64,000 nt of DNA from Epiperipatus broadwayi (Eukaryota > Onychophora > Udeonychophora > Euonychophora > Peripatidae), in NCBI GenBank assembly GCA_028023455.1, contig JAQFVV010006311.1, positions 3,687,490 to 3,751,489 of the forward strand. Reading direction: 5' to 3'. A program made the translations under genes and the position numbers. The notes below the pieces were generated by a model, which saw only the letters and a list, made by a program, of their open reading frames with translations, was not told the DNA's origin and made no database searches. Below are positions 1 through 9,351 of the stretch, piece by piece; within the stretch, counting starts at the first letter, position 1, and each line of letters starts with the position of its first letter.

Positions 1-150
1 AAGATATTGGATAAAGAGGGAAAAATGCATAGAAGAAAATTCAAGGAAGCTGCTTATATGACAATGGTAAATAATCCTATAAGTCAACCCAGTGTGGCAA
101 TACACAATGTATGGAAGCCTCTAATTAATCTTGCTCTTATGAAAATGTAA
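1..150 (+). pseudogene. C-terminal end of a Penelope-like element protein
   Basis: The window opens inside a reading frame of 49 codons that ends in TAA at 148-150. The peptide contains HRRKFKEAAYM and NPISQPSVAIHNVW, followed by a short hydrophobic tail. A basic RRxKEA block, then N-P-x-x-x-x and a tryptophan near the end, is the usual C-terminus of GIY-YIG nucleases in Penelope-like retroelements. The catalytic GIY-YIG part and the reverse transcriptase would lie upstream of the window. About 215 bases downstream is a hammerhead-like core, which suits a PLE terminal region. Because the rest is out of view I cannot tell whether this copy is intact. The family call is moderately sure and the clade is unknown. 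Confidence 0.6.
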
Positions 151-250
151 AAATAAATTAGACTTGTTAAAAAAAATATTGAAGAACTCAGGAGGATTTG
201 AACCAACCCTCATATATAAATATATCAAATTTCTACTATATGTTGCCTTT

Positions 251-345
251 GACAGAATAGCTCAGTTGGTAGAGCGTTTGCCTTAAATTCAATATTCAAG
301 AATCTAAAGGTGCGAGTTCAACTTCTAAGCGAATATTGTCACTGT
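251..345 (+). repeat. tRNA-like segment (SINE-type head)
   Basis: An A-box-like sequence (TAGCTCAGTTGG, 258-269) is followed 44 bases later by a degenerate B-box-like GAGTTCAAC (314-322). The segment does not fold into a full tRNA that I can see and has no clean acceptor stem, so it looks like a tRNA-derived SINE head and not a tRNA gene. It lies between the PLE stop codon and the hammerhead-like core at 361-410. Confidence 0.4.
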
Positions 346-360
346 GCATATAGGCCAGCA

Positions 361-410
361 ACACCTGAAGAAGAGTGGAGAATAATACTACTCGAAACGT
401 TTGTGTAATT
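361..410 (+). ncRNA. hammerhead-like core, weak
   Basis: CTGAAGA at 365-371 fits the hammerhead core CUGANGA. It is followed by a GAGT/ACTC stem (373-376 with 390-393) and then GAAAC at 394-398. ACAC (361-364) can pair with GTGT downstream as a short stem I. There is one extra A between core and stem II, and stem III is poor, so activity is doubtful. PLEs of many animals are known to carry hammerhead motifs in their terminal repeats, and this one follows a PLE C-terminus. Confidence 0.35.
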
Positions 411-540
411 ACTAACCTGTATTGTCTATTTGTGTGTTATTACTAACAAGTTGTTTGTATTTGAAAAGTTTAAATAAAGTTTAAAATTTTCTATACATTC
501 AACATTCACTCATAAATGATAGAAATAGTCCAACACATCA

Positions 541-1659
541 CATCTTATAATACACCATCATTACAAACCTTCAGACAAATATATTATTTCCTGTTTATTG
601 TTTCCTCAGATTTACAATAGAACTGGATAAAGATAACTTGAAAGCATATGAAAGGGTCATGTGATATTTGTTTGCTTTTATATAATAAGTATTATATTTT
701 GAACATATAAACAGCATTTTAGTTATATTTTGAATGAATATACAAAAGGTCAAGTACCTCTATTTGTGATATATCTATTCTATTGCCTGAATAAAATTTC
801 GACCCATATATCAGGATTTATAAATTAAAATAATTCTTGGTAATGTTAAAAATGGAAATATTATAGCTGTTGATGGTGGAATATTAGTTTTACAATTATT
901 ATGTACTTTTTAAATATATAAACTCATGAAGTTATTATATCTGATATAAAGGATGCATTTCTTGTTACCATTTTTTAATGTGAAGGAGATAAAAAATAAT
1001 TATCTTGAAATATTATCTATTATTGCAAACACATTTTCAAGAATTCTTAAATGATTAACAGATATTTATAAGTTTTTTAACACTTAATAAGCTTTGAGAA
1101 TAAAATTTTGTTGTCAAACTAATGTGAAAATCCAAAATGTATATTGAGCCAAAATTGATTAATTGGGCAAGGCAGTTTAGCTCCAGTAATTAATACCTTA
1201 GAAAAATCTGGTTGCCGATAAAATTTTATTAACCTTATATAATACAAATAAAATACAAATAAAGTATTGAGAGCAAAGCTTTATTAGTGCTGACAATTAT
1301 GATGCGCTAAGCATGCTTTTGAGTGGATTTGGTTATAGACGTAGCAACTATAGTAACAGAAGTGACAGGACATATTAAGTAGCCAAAAAAAAAGTGAAAT
1401 AATTTGCATATAGTTTAAATTAAATGTTTAGTGTGGACTATTTTTTGGAGAATGGAATGTAGGATTCTTTTCGATTGATGTTATCTTTAGACCATAATGA
1501 GAACAATTACATGTACTAATAAGGAACTTTTAAAAGCTTTTAAAATAAAATAACTAATAGTAATATATAGAATAGTTTATATTTGAATCCATCATTCAAT
1601 CATTAAGATGAGACGAACGATTGGTACTCAAAAGTATGTTTTTGATTCTATATTTACAG
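541..1659. other. AT-rich non-coding stretch
   Basis: No open frame, repeat arm or RNA fold that I can support. Short A and T runs throughout. Confidence 0.5.
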
Positions 1660-1824
1660 AAGTCTGCTAATTGCGCTATTCTAGCCAACATTGATAACGA
1701 TGTACAAAACAATCTTAATGTTTTAATGCAACTTGTAAAAAATATTGCAGCAGTAAATAAGCTTCGAAAAAATTTAGTACTTTATCACCCAATGATAAAA
1801 AAATCGGTGAATAATTTTTGTTAG
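1660..1824 (+). CDS. candidate terminal exon, unknown protein
   Basis: A good splice acceptor (pyrimidine-rich tract ending TTTACAG at 1659) precedes 55 codons ending in TAG. The peptide starts KSANCAILANIDNDVQNN and continues as a mixed, probably helical segment (LNVLMQLVKNIAAVNKL) with a short C-terminal tail ending NNFC. Residue use is more protein-like than in the many Ile/Tyr/Phe-rich chance ORFs nearby. No upstream exon was found, and I do not recognise a domain. It could be the end of a plus-strand gene, a decayed element gene, or chance. Confidence 0.3.
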   Translation, partial: KSANCAILANIDNDVQNNLNVLMQLVKNIAAVNKLRKNLVLYHPMIKKSVNNFC

Positions 1825-2329
1825 CATGATTATCATTTTGATAATGTGAATCAATTTAAATATTTTGACAGATTTATATGGAGTGACAGATTTGCATTTT
1901 GAGATAAAACAGATTATAGTAATGCGACTACTTTTACTAAGTTAGTTAAATATAAGTTTACTATTGTGACACATTTATTGCATTTAGGTATTAAATATAT
2001 TTTCGGCTTATTACAGGCAGATAATGAAAGTATTCTATTAAAAAAAATTATTTACTATACAACAAACACAACTTTCACATCATAATATCAATGACATCAT
2101 GTCATTCAATTTGAAGCATAATAAAATAGAATCTATAACGATAATATATAATCTATACTTATAAATGTATATTTTTATTGTAATGGATATGTAAAGAAAA
2201 TGAAAAGTAATAGAATTCTTAAAAAGTATTTTTGGCTAACTTGAGTATATATTTAGTGCTAAAGGAAACTTTATTTATGCATAGATATTATGTCCAAGGA
2301 TTTCTAAAACCAGCTGCAATATCATTTGT
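1825..2329. other. AT-rich non-coding stretch
   Basis: Nothing supportable seen. Confidence 0.5.
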
Positions 2330-3250
2330 TTTTAAAACCATCAAAACATCACATGACCACCATTTTATATACTTACATATGCTACTAATAAGAGTCCCAA
2401 ACTTTCCTTACAGTAATTCCAGCAAGTGCAAGCCTTTGTAATCAATGGATGCAGGAAGATTTGTGCATAAAATTCCTTTCTACTCATCTGACATCCCCAG
2501 ACTAGTTTCTAGCTTGTGGCTTTCGTCAGTGAGAAGCCTTAGATTGAGAGCATTGCACCTAGATCTTTGCATCTAATGTTAACTCTCCACCAACTACTTT
2601 TATCTATTTGGTTAACTATAAAGCATAAAAGCACACCCAAGCCCATAAATTGGAACAGTCTTACAGTCTGAGCTCAGTGCAGGATCTATACATTTTGGTG
2701 TCTTTGGTTTTTTAAAAAGCACAGTCATCATTATCTTATGGGTAGGATAGGTACAAAGGTTTGAACTTGGTGGCATTACTGTATGCAGAGTTTGATACTC
2801 TTATTAACAGTATGTGAAGCACATGAAATGATGATCATGTGCTGTTTTGATGGTTTTATACCTATCCTCTCTATAGAGTAATGATATCTGTGGTTTTTGA
2901 AAATCCAAAGACACCAAAATGTATACATACCGAACAAAGTTTAGATCTATATGACTATACAAGTGAATGAACATGTTGGAAACTTTATGGTGTTTTCATC
3001 TTGGGCTCCTAGTTTTATAGTTAACCAAACAGATAAAAGGTGGCTTCTGGATGGTTGCATTAGATCCTAAGATCTAGGTGCATTGCTCTTAATCTAAGAT
3101 TCCTCACTGATGAAAGCCATAGATTAAAACTAATGTGGAGTTGTTGGATAGGTAGGTACTAGATAGGGATTTTATGCACAAATCTTCCTGCATCCATTGA
3201 TTACAAAGGCTTGTACTTGGTGGCACTACTGTATGGAGTTTGGTAATCAT
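2330..3250. repeat. foldback (inverted-repeat) element
   Basis: The sequence around 2425-2640 (AAGCCTTTGTAATCAATGG and onward) returns as an imperfect reverse complement at about 3000-3215. A second motif near 2332-2430 (ACCATCAAAACA, then TAAGAGT, then ACAGTAAT) is inverted at about 2755-2860, and part of it again at 3210-3250. The result is a compound hairpin of roughly 0.9 kb with an unpaired centre near 2870-2930. No open frame spans it. It is consistent with a foldback-type non-autonomous transposon; I could not fix target duplications. Confidence 0.6.
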
Positions 3251-3944
3251 TTTTTTTGATTGAGAATATATATTTGTGATTATAATACACTGGAAAGCTC
3301 CAAGTTGTCAAAGAAATTAAAATATTGGTATATATGTGGACATGCATGTTGCTTAGATATTAAATAATGAAAGTTGAATGAAAATTTTCTGTTTGAGACA
3401 TTTTTGCATTAATCTTAATTTGCAGTTGTGGAGTAATAAGATTCAAAAATGAAATGATTTTATCTTGAAGATCAACCCGTTAAGACAGATTTTCAACCGG
3501 CACATAATGTTTAAACTTCTAACCATTCCATCATAGTTATAGTAATAAATTACTAATATATTATTTAATAGTATATGAATTTATATTGAGTAGGAATAAT
3601 TAGAAATATTTTAATATTTATTTAAGATGTATTAATATGTGTAGTAATTAAGAATTAAATCTAATTTTTTTTCCCCAAAACATGAAAATCTTACTTAAAA
3701 GCCTTAATGTTTTTTTTAGTTGTCTTATTTTTTTAATTCTCTGGATTAATTTTATATTGTAATTTATTTGTGTTTGTTTTCTTTGTATAACAGTTTTAAA
3801 ATATTATTCTCTAACATAGATTTCTTAGTGTATTTCTCAGTACAATAATAAATTATATATCTACATATATATTTCATTAGTTGAAGTACTTCATACTTTA
3901 AATTTATACAATTCCTTCTTCTCTGTATATAACCTTTGCCATTT
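3251..3944. other. AT-rich stretch, probable 3' UTR of the minus-strand gene
   Basis: On the minus strand the bases after the stop at 3945 run without repeats to an AATAAA about 180 bases further, near 3760-3770. That would suit the 3' end of the host gene read on this strand. Otherwise nothing is recognised. Confidence 0.35.
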
Positions 3945-4002
3945 TTAATGCAGTTGCTTATACAAGTGCTGGTAAAATCCCATTGAAGCCATTGAATAGG
4001 TG
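3945..4002 (-). CDS. host gene, terminal coding exon
   Basis: Read on the minus strand, a strong acceptor (TTTATTGTTTATTTACAG) precedes a 58-bp exon. Its first base completes the AA left over from the exon at 5980-6049, giving Asn. It then encodes TYSMASMGFYQHLYKQLH and stops with TAA at 3945-3947. Phase agreement with the preceding exon is the main reason to believe it. A competing frame from the same acceptor (PIQWLQWDF...) is also open but does not fit the upstream phase. The protein is not recognised. Confidence 0.5.
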
Positions 4003-4019
4003 CTGTAAATAAACAATAA

Positions 4020-4021
<2 letters not shown>

Positions 4022-4065
<44 letters not shown>
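4022..4065. repeat. (TA)n microsatellite
   Basis: Uninterrupted TA dinucleotide run of about 42 bases, just upstream (minus-strand sense) of the acceptor of the terminal exon at 3945-4002. Confidence 0.95.
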
Positions 4066-4073
<8 letters not shown>

Positions 4074-4079
4074 AACATT

Positions 4080-5590
4080 TAAAAAAAAGCCAAGAATAAA
4101 GTGATTGATAATAGTACTTATTATAAAATTTACCCTTCTGCTGCAATATGTCCTAAGATTTTTTCAAATATAAAACTGCATAAAGAAAATGAACCATTGC
4201 ATTTAATGATTGATTTTTTTTTGGGGGGGGGGGCATTTTATTATGAAACTTGTTGTTTAATTGAGAAAATGCTACAAGAAATTCTTGGTTTTGGTAAATA
4301 TACAATATGTTCATCATTTGATTTTGTTAATAAAATCCATGACGTTATATGTACTCTAGATGTTAGTGAAATATATGGATCAATTGATCGATTGGCATCT
4401 ATTGAAATTATTTCCAACGCATTAGGTTTAAAAAATGTTAACGTGAAAATAATAAAGTTTATAACTGAAACATTAAATTTTATTGATAAAAATATTTATG
4501 CATTTTTAATAAGGATTTTTATAAAATGTTTAATGGATGGCCCATGGGTTTACCTGCTGTTGCTCAAATATGTAATGTTATAATTTCTACATATGAAGAA
4601 AATATTTTGAAAAAGCAATATTATCAAAAAAATTTTACTGTACATTATCGATATGTTGATGTTTTTGTATGTGGTAAACCAAATACAATTAATAAGTTGT
4701 TTAAAATTAAATGGTTTGAAAGGCCTAAGATGGATAAAAACAGATGAAGATTAAATGTGCATTCAATTTCTTAATCTTAAATAACTAGAAATCAATGTAT
4801 GCTGGATTATTGTATGATCATTAAACCAATAGAAAAAAGAGGTTACATTCCATATAAATCAAAAGTGTCAATGTCACACAAAATGGCAGGTTTAAAGTCC
4901 TTCTTATTTAGAAATAATAGTCTTTGCAAATATTCATCAGATAAAGGCAAAAATATTGAAATATATTCTAATGAATTGTTAAATGTTGGCTACAGTTATA
5001 ATCACATATATAATGTTATCAGAGATTTTAATACAAAATATAAAAATAAAAATTTTAATAATAATATTGATTCTTCTGCTAATAAAAAATATGGATATCA
5101 ATCCCATATATTTCAAATGATCAAGTAAAGCTTATAAGGAAAATTTATAAAGATATATGTGATATTGCATTTTACACACATCCTACATTAAACAAATTAA
5201 TAAATAACTCCAAAGATAAAACCTCATTTATAAATAAAAATTGTGTCATTTATAAATGAATATGTAGGTGTGGCAATGGATATATAGGTGAATCTAGATG
5301 TACATTGGAAAAAAGAACTAAAGAACACTTGCTATTATTAAAACGTGTTCAGAAATCGAAACAAACTTGCATAGTAGAAAATAATATTTCAGCATCTGTT
5401 TTTTACAACCATAATAAATCATGTATTTATGGTTTTGACTTCAATTTTAACAGTGTAAAAATATTGCAAATTGAAAAAAATAACAATAAAAGAAAAATAA
5501 AGGAAGCTATACTAATATACACTTATAAACATGACTTAATTAACAGGCAAGCAGCAAACGTTAAAATCATGGAATTGTGGGAAAGTTAGC
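4080..5590 (+). pseudogene. Penelope-like element: decayed RT plus GIY-YIG nuclease
   Basis: Pieces of one PLE protein lie in order in shifting frames. At 4101-4583 the RT palm appears with LDVSEIYGSI (residues ~86-95). At 4526-4747 come GWPMGLPAVAQ and RYVDVFVCG, where the expected YVDD is spoiled to YVDV. At 4799-5128 is the thumb/linker region. At about 5262-5589 is the nuclease: CRCGNGYIGES, then LEKRTKEH, ending with KRKIKEAILIY and a tryptophan near the C-terminus. PLE proteins normally read as one frame of RT then GIY-YIG; here frameshifts near 4530 and 4750 and a stop before the nuclease break it, and a G-run at 4223-4232 may be another error site. It sits in the last intron of the proposed minus-strand gene, antisense to it. 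Family call firm; element dead. Confidence 0.8.
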
Positions 5591-5979
5591 ATTTCAAAGC
5601 TTTAGTTGACACAGATTACTGGGATAATTGAAAGCACTCCTAAGTGGATAAAATTTTTTAATTATTTAGTTACTGTATTTACAAATATTCAGTTATATAA
5701 TTACGTATATTGCTTTAAAAAATACAGACATCGAATATATATATATATTAGCAAAAACTAATAGAATGCTATTATTTATATTTTTCTTAATACACACATG
5801 TATTTTTTAAGATTAAAATATATTTTTATTAGTATCACAATATATCAAAAATAACGTTTTCTTGATATTTTCAAATCTTTTAAATTTTTTTATAACCCGA
5901 TATTTCAATTCCATCATATTGCGAATATTCATTCACCTATTCATTCACAACCTAGGAAATTCAGAACACCCCTTCTTAC

Positions 5980-6049
5980 TTGCATACAGTCTTCATTAAA
6001 CAGATCATCTTCATGCTTCTAATCATTATTTTGATTTCATCATACAATT
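5980..6049 (-). CDS. host gene, penultimate exon (70 bp)
   Basis: On the minus strand AAATCTTACTTAG precedes AATTG at 6049, and the exon ends TGCAA before GTAAGA. The one base left by the exon at 6859-6916 plus AA makes GAA (Glu); the rest reads LYDEIKIMIRSMKM, then ICLMKTVC, leaving AA for the next exon. All three codon positions agree with both neighbours. The peptide is a likely amphipathic helix with several Met and Cys. No family is recognised. Confidence 0.5.
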
Positions 6050-6858
6050 CTAAGTAAGATTTAAATTATTTTTTGAAATATACATTTATTTATTTTCATA
6101 ATAGCTAAAAAAAGTCTTATGAACATAGTGATTTTATTTTGTTACCCGCTATTATGCATTGTTAACTGTAAAATGTAATTTAAAATATTTAAGTCAACAT
6201 GTTTTTTTTTTTTTCAAATTCAGTTTTTACGTATTGTATTTATTACAAAGTTGATAACATGGCTTATTCTGAGGATGATTGGAAATACTTGTCAAAGAAC
6301 TGTATATATTTTTATTAATTATTAAAAAATAAATATTTAAAATAATTTACAGAAAAATTTAAATAGAGACTTTAAATAAATCTTAATTAGTTTTTATCAG
6401 CCAATTAAATAAACTAGCAACAAAGTTTGATTTGTTTTTAACTAAATATATTGCAAAACTGAAAGCATGAATATTTCAATATAAAAAAAATCAATTGCCA
6501 ATAGGTAAAATCAGGTGACAGTTTTATTTTTTTATGTCAAATAAATGTGTTACTTTGTATGAAAATTAGATCTCTCTTACTGAGCAATTAAATTACAAAA
6601 AATAGACAAGTGACCTATATTTTATTAGTTTTCCAGAATTATTAATTATTACTCATCTGATTCAAGTAGTTCTTGATTGAAATTTTTATTCTCATTTATT
6701 GAAAATATAAATATAAAAATAAAATTTTAATAATTGTTTCTTATCAAAGATTTAATGATAAAAATATTTACTCCTAAAATAAAATATATTTTTATTATAC
6801 AATGTATTTATTAACCCAAATTGTCATTTATTAGCATAAAAAATACGACAAAACCTAC
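6050..6858. other. intron of the proposed minus-strand gene
   Basis: AT-rich, about 0.8 kb, with no element, repeat arm or open frame that I can support. Confidence 0.4.
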
Positions 6859-6916
6859 CTGTTGGACACTTTAATATTTTACTTCTATTTATTAATAGAC
6901 CATCACATCCAAATTC
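6859..6916 (-). CDS. host gene, internal exon (58 bp)
   Basis: On the minus strand the exon is bounded by TTTTACAG and CAG/GTAGGTTT. It reads EFGCDGLLINRSKILKCPT in frame 0 with one base over. Two cysteines 13 residues apart and a mixed residue make-up look like real coding sequence. It joins the 35-bp exon at 22747-22781 (which ends on a codon boundary) to the exon at 5980-6049 with matching phase. The protein is not recognised. Confidence 0.5.
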
Positions 6917-7287
6917 CTGTAAAATTTATTGTAAGATACATATACTGAGTTTTGATTTTTTTTTCATTAACTGTAAGATAAATAAATTTAGACTTTATTA
7001 TTTATTATTTATCAAGTGGTGAGATGTAATTCTTAATGTAATAAGTATAAGTTACGATGTAAATTTATAGCAATATATATATATGTATATATATCATCTT
7101 CACCTAAGCTATGAGCTATGATCTAAAAGCAATAATAAATGTTGAACAAAGGATGAAGAATAGAATAAATCCATAATGAATGTTCAACATTTAGCATGCA
7201 TTTAAGTCTTAGCCTGGGGGAGGATGATTTATTCCCTTTGTTTATATATGCATTAAAATGTTTAATTTAAACGTTATATATATATAT
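6917..7287. other. AT-rich non-coding stretch
   Basis: Short (TA)n runs at about 7072-7093 and 7275-7290; otherwise nothing recognised. Intronic in the proposed gene. Confidence 0.4.
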
Positions 7288-7342
7288 AATGTTATACTTA
7301 ATGTTTTCACGGTTATATGATGCAGATAAATCATAACTTAAT

Positions 7343-7618
7343 ATGCTTGAAGCTATGAATTCAGTGTATTTAATTAAATGTTTGAATTGTAAAAACAATG
7401 TATTCTATATTGGAACAAGCAAGAATAAATTAAAGACCAGACTATATCAGCATATGATTGATAAGAAATCTGCTATCTTTTGTCATAAGTTGGAAACAGG
7501 ACATAAAGACTATGAAATTCGACCTTTGGAATGTATTGGTAATTACTTTGAAAGATTTAACAAAGAGAGTATTTATATAGAACATTTAAATCCTAGTTTA
7601 AATAAAATGTTAAAGTAG
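7343..7618 (+). CDS. GIY-YIG endonuclease fragment of a Penelope-like element
   Basis: A 91-residue frame with a recognisable GIY-YIG fold: VYLIKCLNCKNNVFYIGTS (residues ~8-26) holds the Tyr-Leu-Ile and Tyr-Ile-Gly halves and a CxxC pair. It is followed by KLKTRLYQH (catalytic Arg), CHKLETGHKDYEI (an HxxxTGH zinc-type motif seen in some PLE nucleases), and ESIYIEHLNPSLN, where the Glu would be the metal ligand. All key residues are present, so the domain may be functional, but there is no reverse transcriptase in frame upstream, so this is a truncated element or a solo nuclease. It differs clearly from the nucleases near 5300 and 62900. The ATG is in frame but the true start is uncertain. Confidence 0.65.
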   Translation: MLEAMNSVYLIKCLNCKNNVFYIGTSKNKLKTRLYQHMIDKKSAIFCHKLETGHKDYEIRPLECIGNYFERFNKESIYIEHLNPSLNKMLK

Positions 7619-7729
7619 TTTATATATTTATACAAGGGAATTGACTGTTTTTATGTGAATATTTTTTCTTTTTGGTGTTAAAATTTTTTTCTCACTTTGT
7701 AAGGAGATGTTATGTTATACAATTTAGGT

Positions 7730-7880
7730 ATTTTATTTTTATTTTTATTTTATTTTATTATTTTATTTTTTATTTTATTTTTCTTTTTATTTTCTTATTT
7801 TTTATATATTTTTTTATTATATTTTTTTATTTTTTATTTTTATTATTTTTATTATCTTTAATGTTGTTTTTTCTCTGTTT
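7730..7880. repeat. T-rich low-complexity tract
   Basis: Irregular ATTTT/TTTTA repeats; the Phe/Ile-rich ORF across it is a by-product of composition. Confidence 0.8.
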
Positions 7881-7888
7881 TATAGAAC

Positions 7889-7931
7889 CTTGATAAAGTC
7901 CATATTATTATTGAAAAATGGACGAAACGTT
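7889..7931 (+). ncRNA. degenerate hammerhead-like motif
   Basis: TTGATAA at 7890-7896 is two changes from CUGAUGA. It is followed by a perfect 5-bp stem GTCCA/TGGAC (7898-7902 with 7919-7923) and GAAAC at 7924-7928. As in the copy at 361-410, one extra A sits between core and stem. It lies inside the inverted-repeat PLE fragment. Likely inactive. Confidence 0.3.
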
Positions 7932-8266
7932 GGATATTTATATTTTATTTATGTAGTTTATATAATGTATATCAATAAATTTTTTGAAAAGAAAGTCTCT
8001 CCGATATATTTATGTGAAGTTTTTAACTTTTTTGGGCTATACTGCCCAAAAAGTTATAATTTATCTACATCATATAACCGTGAAAACATTAAGTATAACA
8101 TAATCTTTATGGGGAGAAAATCTTTTTTTTATTAAGAACTTTCGAAAAATCTTGCGTAAAGAAAGAAAAGTTGTTGTGCGACCTTACATTTTTAATTCGT
8201 TGTAGAGATAATGAGATTGTTCCAAAATGCTGCAGATTAACACGGTATAGCCCCAAAAGTTATAAT

Positions 8267-8309
8267 CTACCTATCTATCTATCTATCTATCTATCTATCT
8301 GTCTATCTG

Positions 8310-8406
<97 letters not shown>
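8267..8406. repeat. (TATC)n microsatellite
   Basis: About 35 tetranucleotide units with two TGTC variants near 8300. It abuts the left end of the 1.7-kb repeat copy A. Confidence 0.95.
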
Positions 8407-8531
8407 ATTGCAACAAGGCAGGTATAATCAAACCCTGTTGCGATAATTAGACAAATACGTATTCGTATACTTAATGCATTATTAAAATATATATATATCT
8501 TATTACTAACGTATTTTTAAAAATATATATT

Positions 8532-8539
8532 ACTTTACT
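8532..8539. repeat. Target-site duplication, left (ACTTTACT)
   Basis: ACTTTACT is repeated at 11754-11761 on the other side of the LINE. The paralogous empty site near 14958-14970 has the sequence once, followed directly by AACAAAATC, which confirms the boundaries. Confidence 0.8.
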
Positions 8540-9027
8540 ACTTCATCACTATGAGAACTTGTTGGGGCATAAACCTGAATTATCTGCATTTGGTATCTGC
8601 TATTAAGTTGTATAACTAATCTTGCAACTCTGTCCGATACACCATCAATCTCCACAATATTGTTCTTCCACTTTTTATTTATAATGAATCCTACTCCACT
8701 TATATTTCCAATATGTGTGCCTTTATAATAGAGTATATGTCCACTTTTTAAATCAATTGTTTCTTCACCTTTTCTTCTAACTTCACAAAGTCCAATAATG
8801 TCCCATTTAATATAAGACAATTCTTCTTCTAATTCTTGCAATCTTCCTTCACTTGAAAGTGATCTGCAGTTGTAAGTACCTAAATAAAAAGTCGTCATCA
8901 AATGGCAGCCTGGGTCCACAATCAGGGGATTCTTAGCACCCTCCGCCTTCGGCCACCAACCGCTGCCTTGGTTGGTGACTTTACAGCCTCCTGGGAATAA
9001 GGGCCATGCTTTATTTTTGTCTGTCAT
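8540..9027 (-). pseudogene. RTE endonuclease, N-terminal part, inverted
   Basis: Minus-strand frame of about 163 residues beginning MTDKNKAWPLFPGG. It contains LGTYNCRSL (Asn of the AP-endonuclease active site), then GLCEVRR (catalytic Glu), then SDRVARLVIQL and YAPTSSHSDEVV, where it stops at the inversion break. It matches residues 1-163 of the copy 2 protein with very few differences. It is cut off from the rest of the protein by the inversion, so it cannot work as an endonuclease. Confidence 0.85.
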
Positions 9028-9351
9028 AATTGTATATATGTATTGGAAAAATATTTATCATTTACACAAACATTCATTCTGCCTTATCAGGCACTGAGAA
9101 GAAAGACCATGGTGTTTCTCGATCTTAAACTCAGAGGTAAAAAGCCAATAAACTCACCACGCTGGCTAATGCGTGTTGGTGAGCAGCCCATCCATGTTCG
9201 TATACTATATGAATAATCACATAGTAATAACAGCTGCAATGACAAGAACGTATGGAGTGGACATTAGGAATTTGCCCTGCTCGGTTCCTTTAAGGCCTCC
9301 AAGAGGAATCAAAGGGTCTCCTTTCAGTTAATAGCAAACTCCTTTCTCATA

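Larger units (their letters stand above)
7288..8103. repeat. Inverted terminal repeats around a GIY-YIG gene
   Basis: About 52 bases at 7288-7340 (GTTATACTTAATGTTTTCAC onward) recur as the reverse complement at 8051-8103 with only a few mismatches. They enclose the GIY-YIG frame at 7343-7618 and a T-rich spacer. PLEs often have terminal repeats in inverted as well as direct order, so this is probably the truncated 3' end of a PLE with its repeats; a nuclease-carrying cassette of another kind is not excluded. Confidence 0.7.

Noticed and set aside
251-345. A functional tRNA gene
   Set aside because: A-box fair but B-box degenerate and no acceptor or anticodon stems could be drawn; called SINE-like instead.
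7672-7893. Phe/Ile-rich ORF as a membrane protein
   Set aside because: It is the translation of a T-rich low-complexity tract.
8267-8406. CRISPR-like regular repeat
   Set aside because: Uninterrupted tetranucleotide run without spacers, in animal DNA.
8171-8446. ORF with repeated YLSI
   Set aside because: Direct product of the TATC microsatellite.
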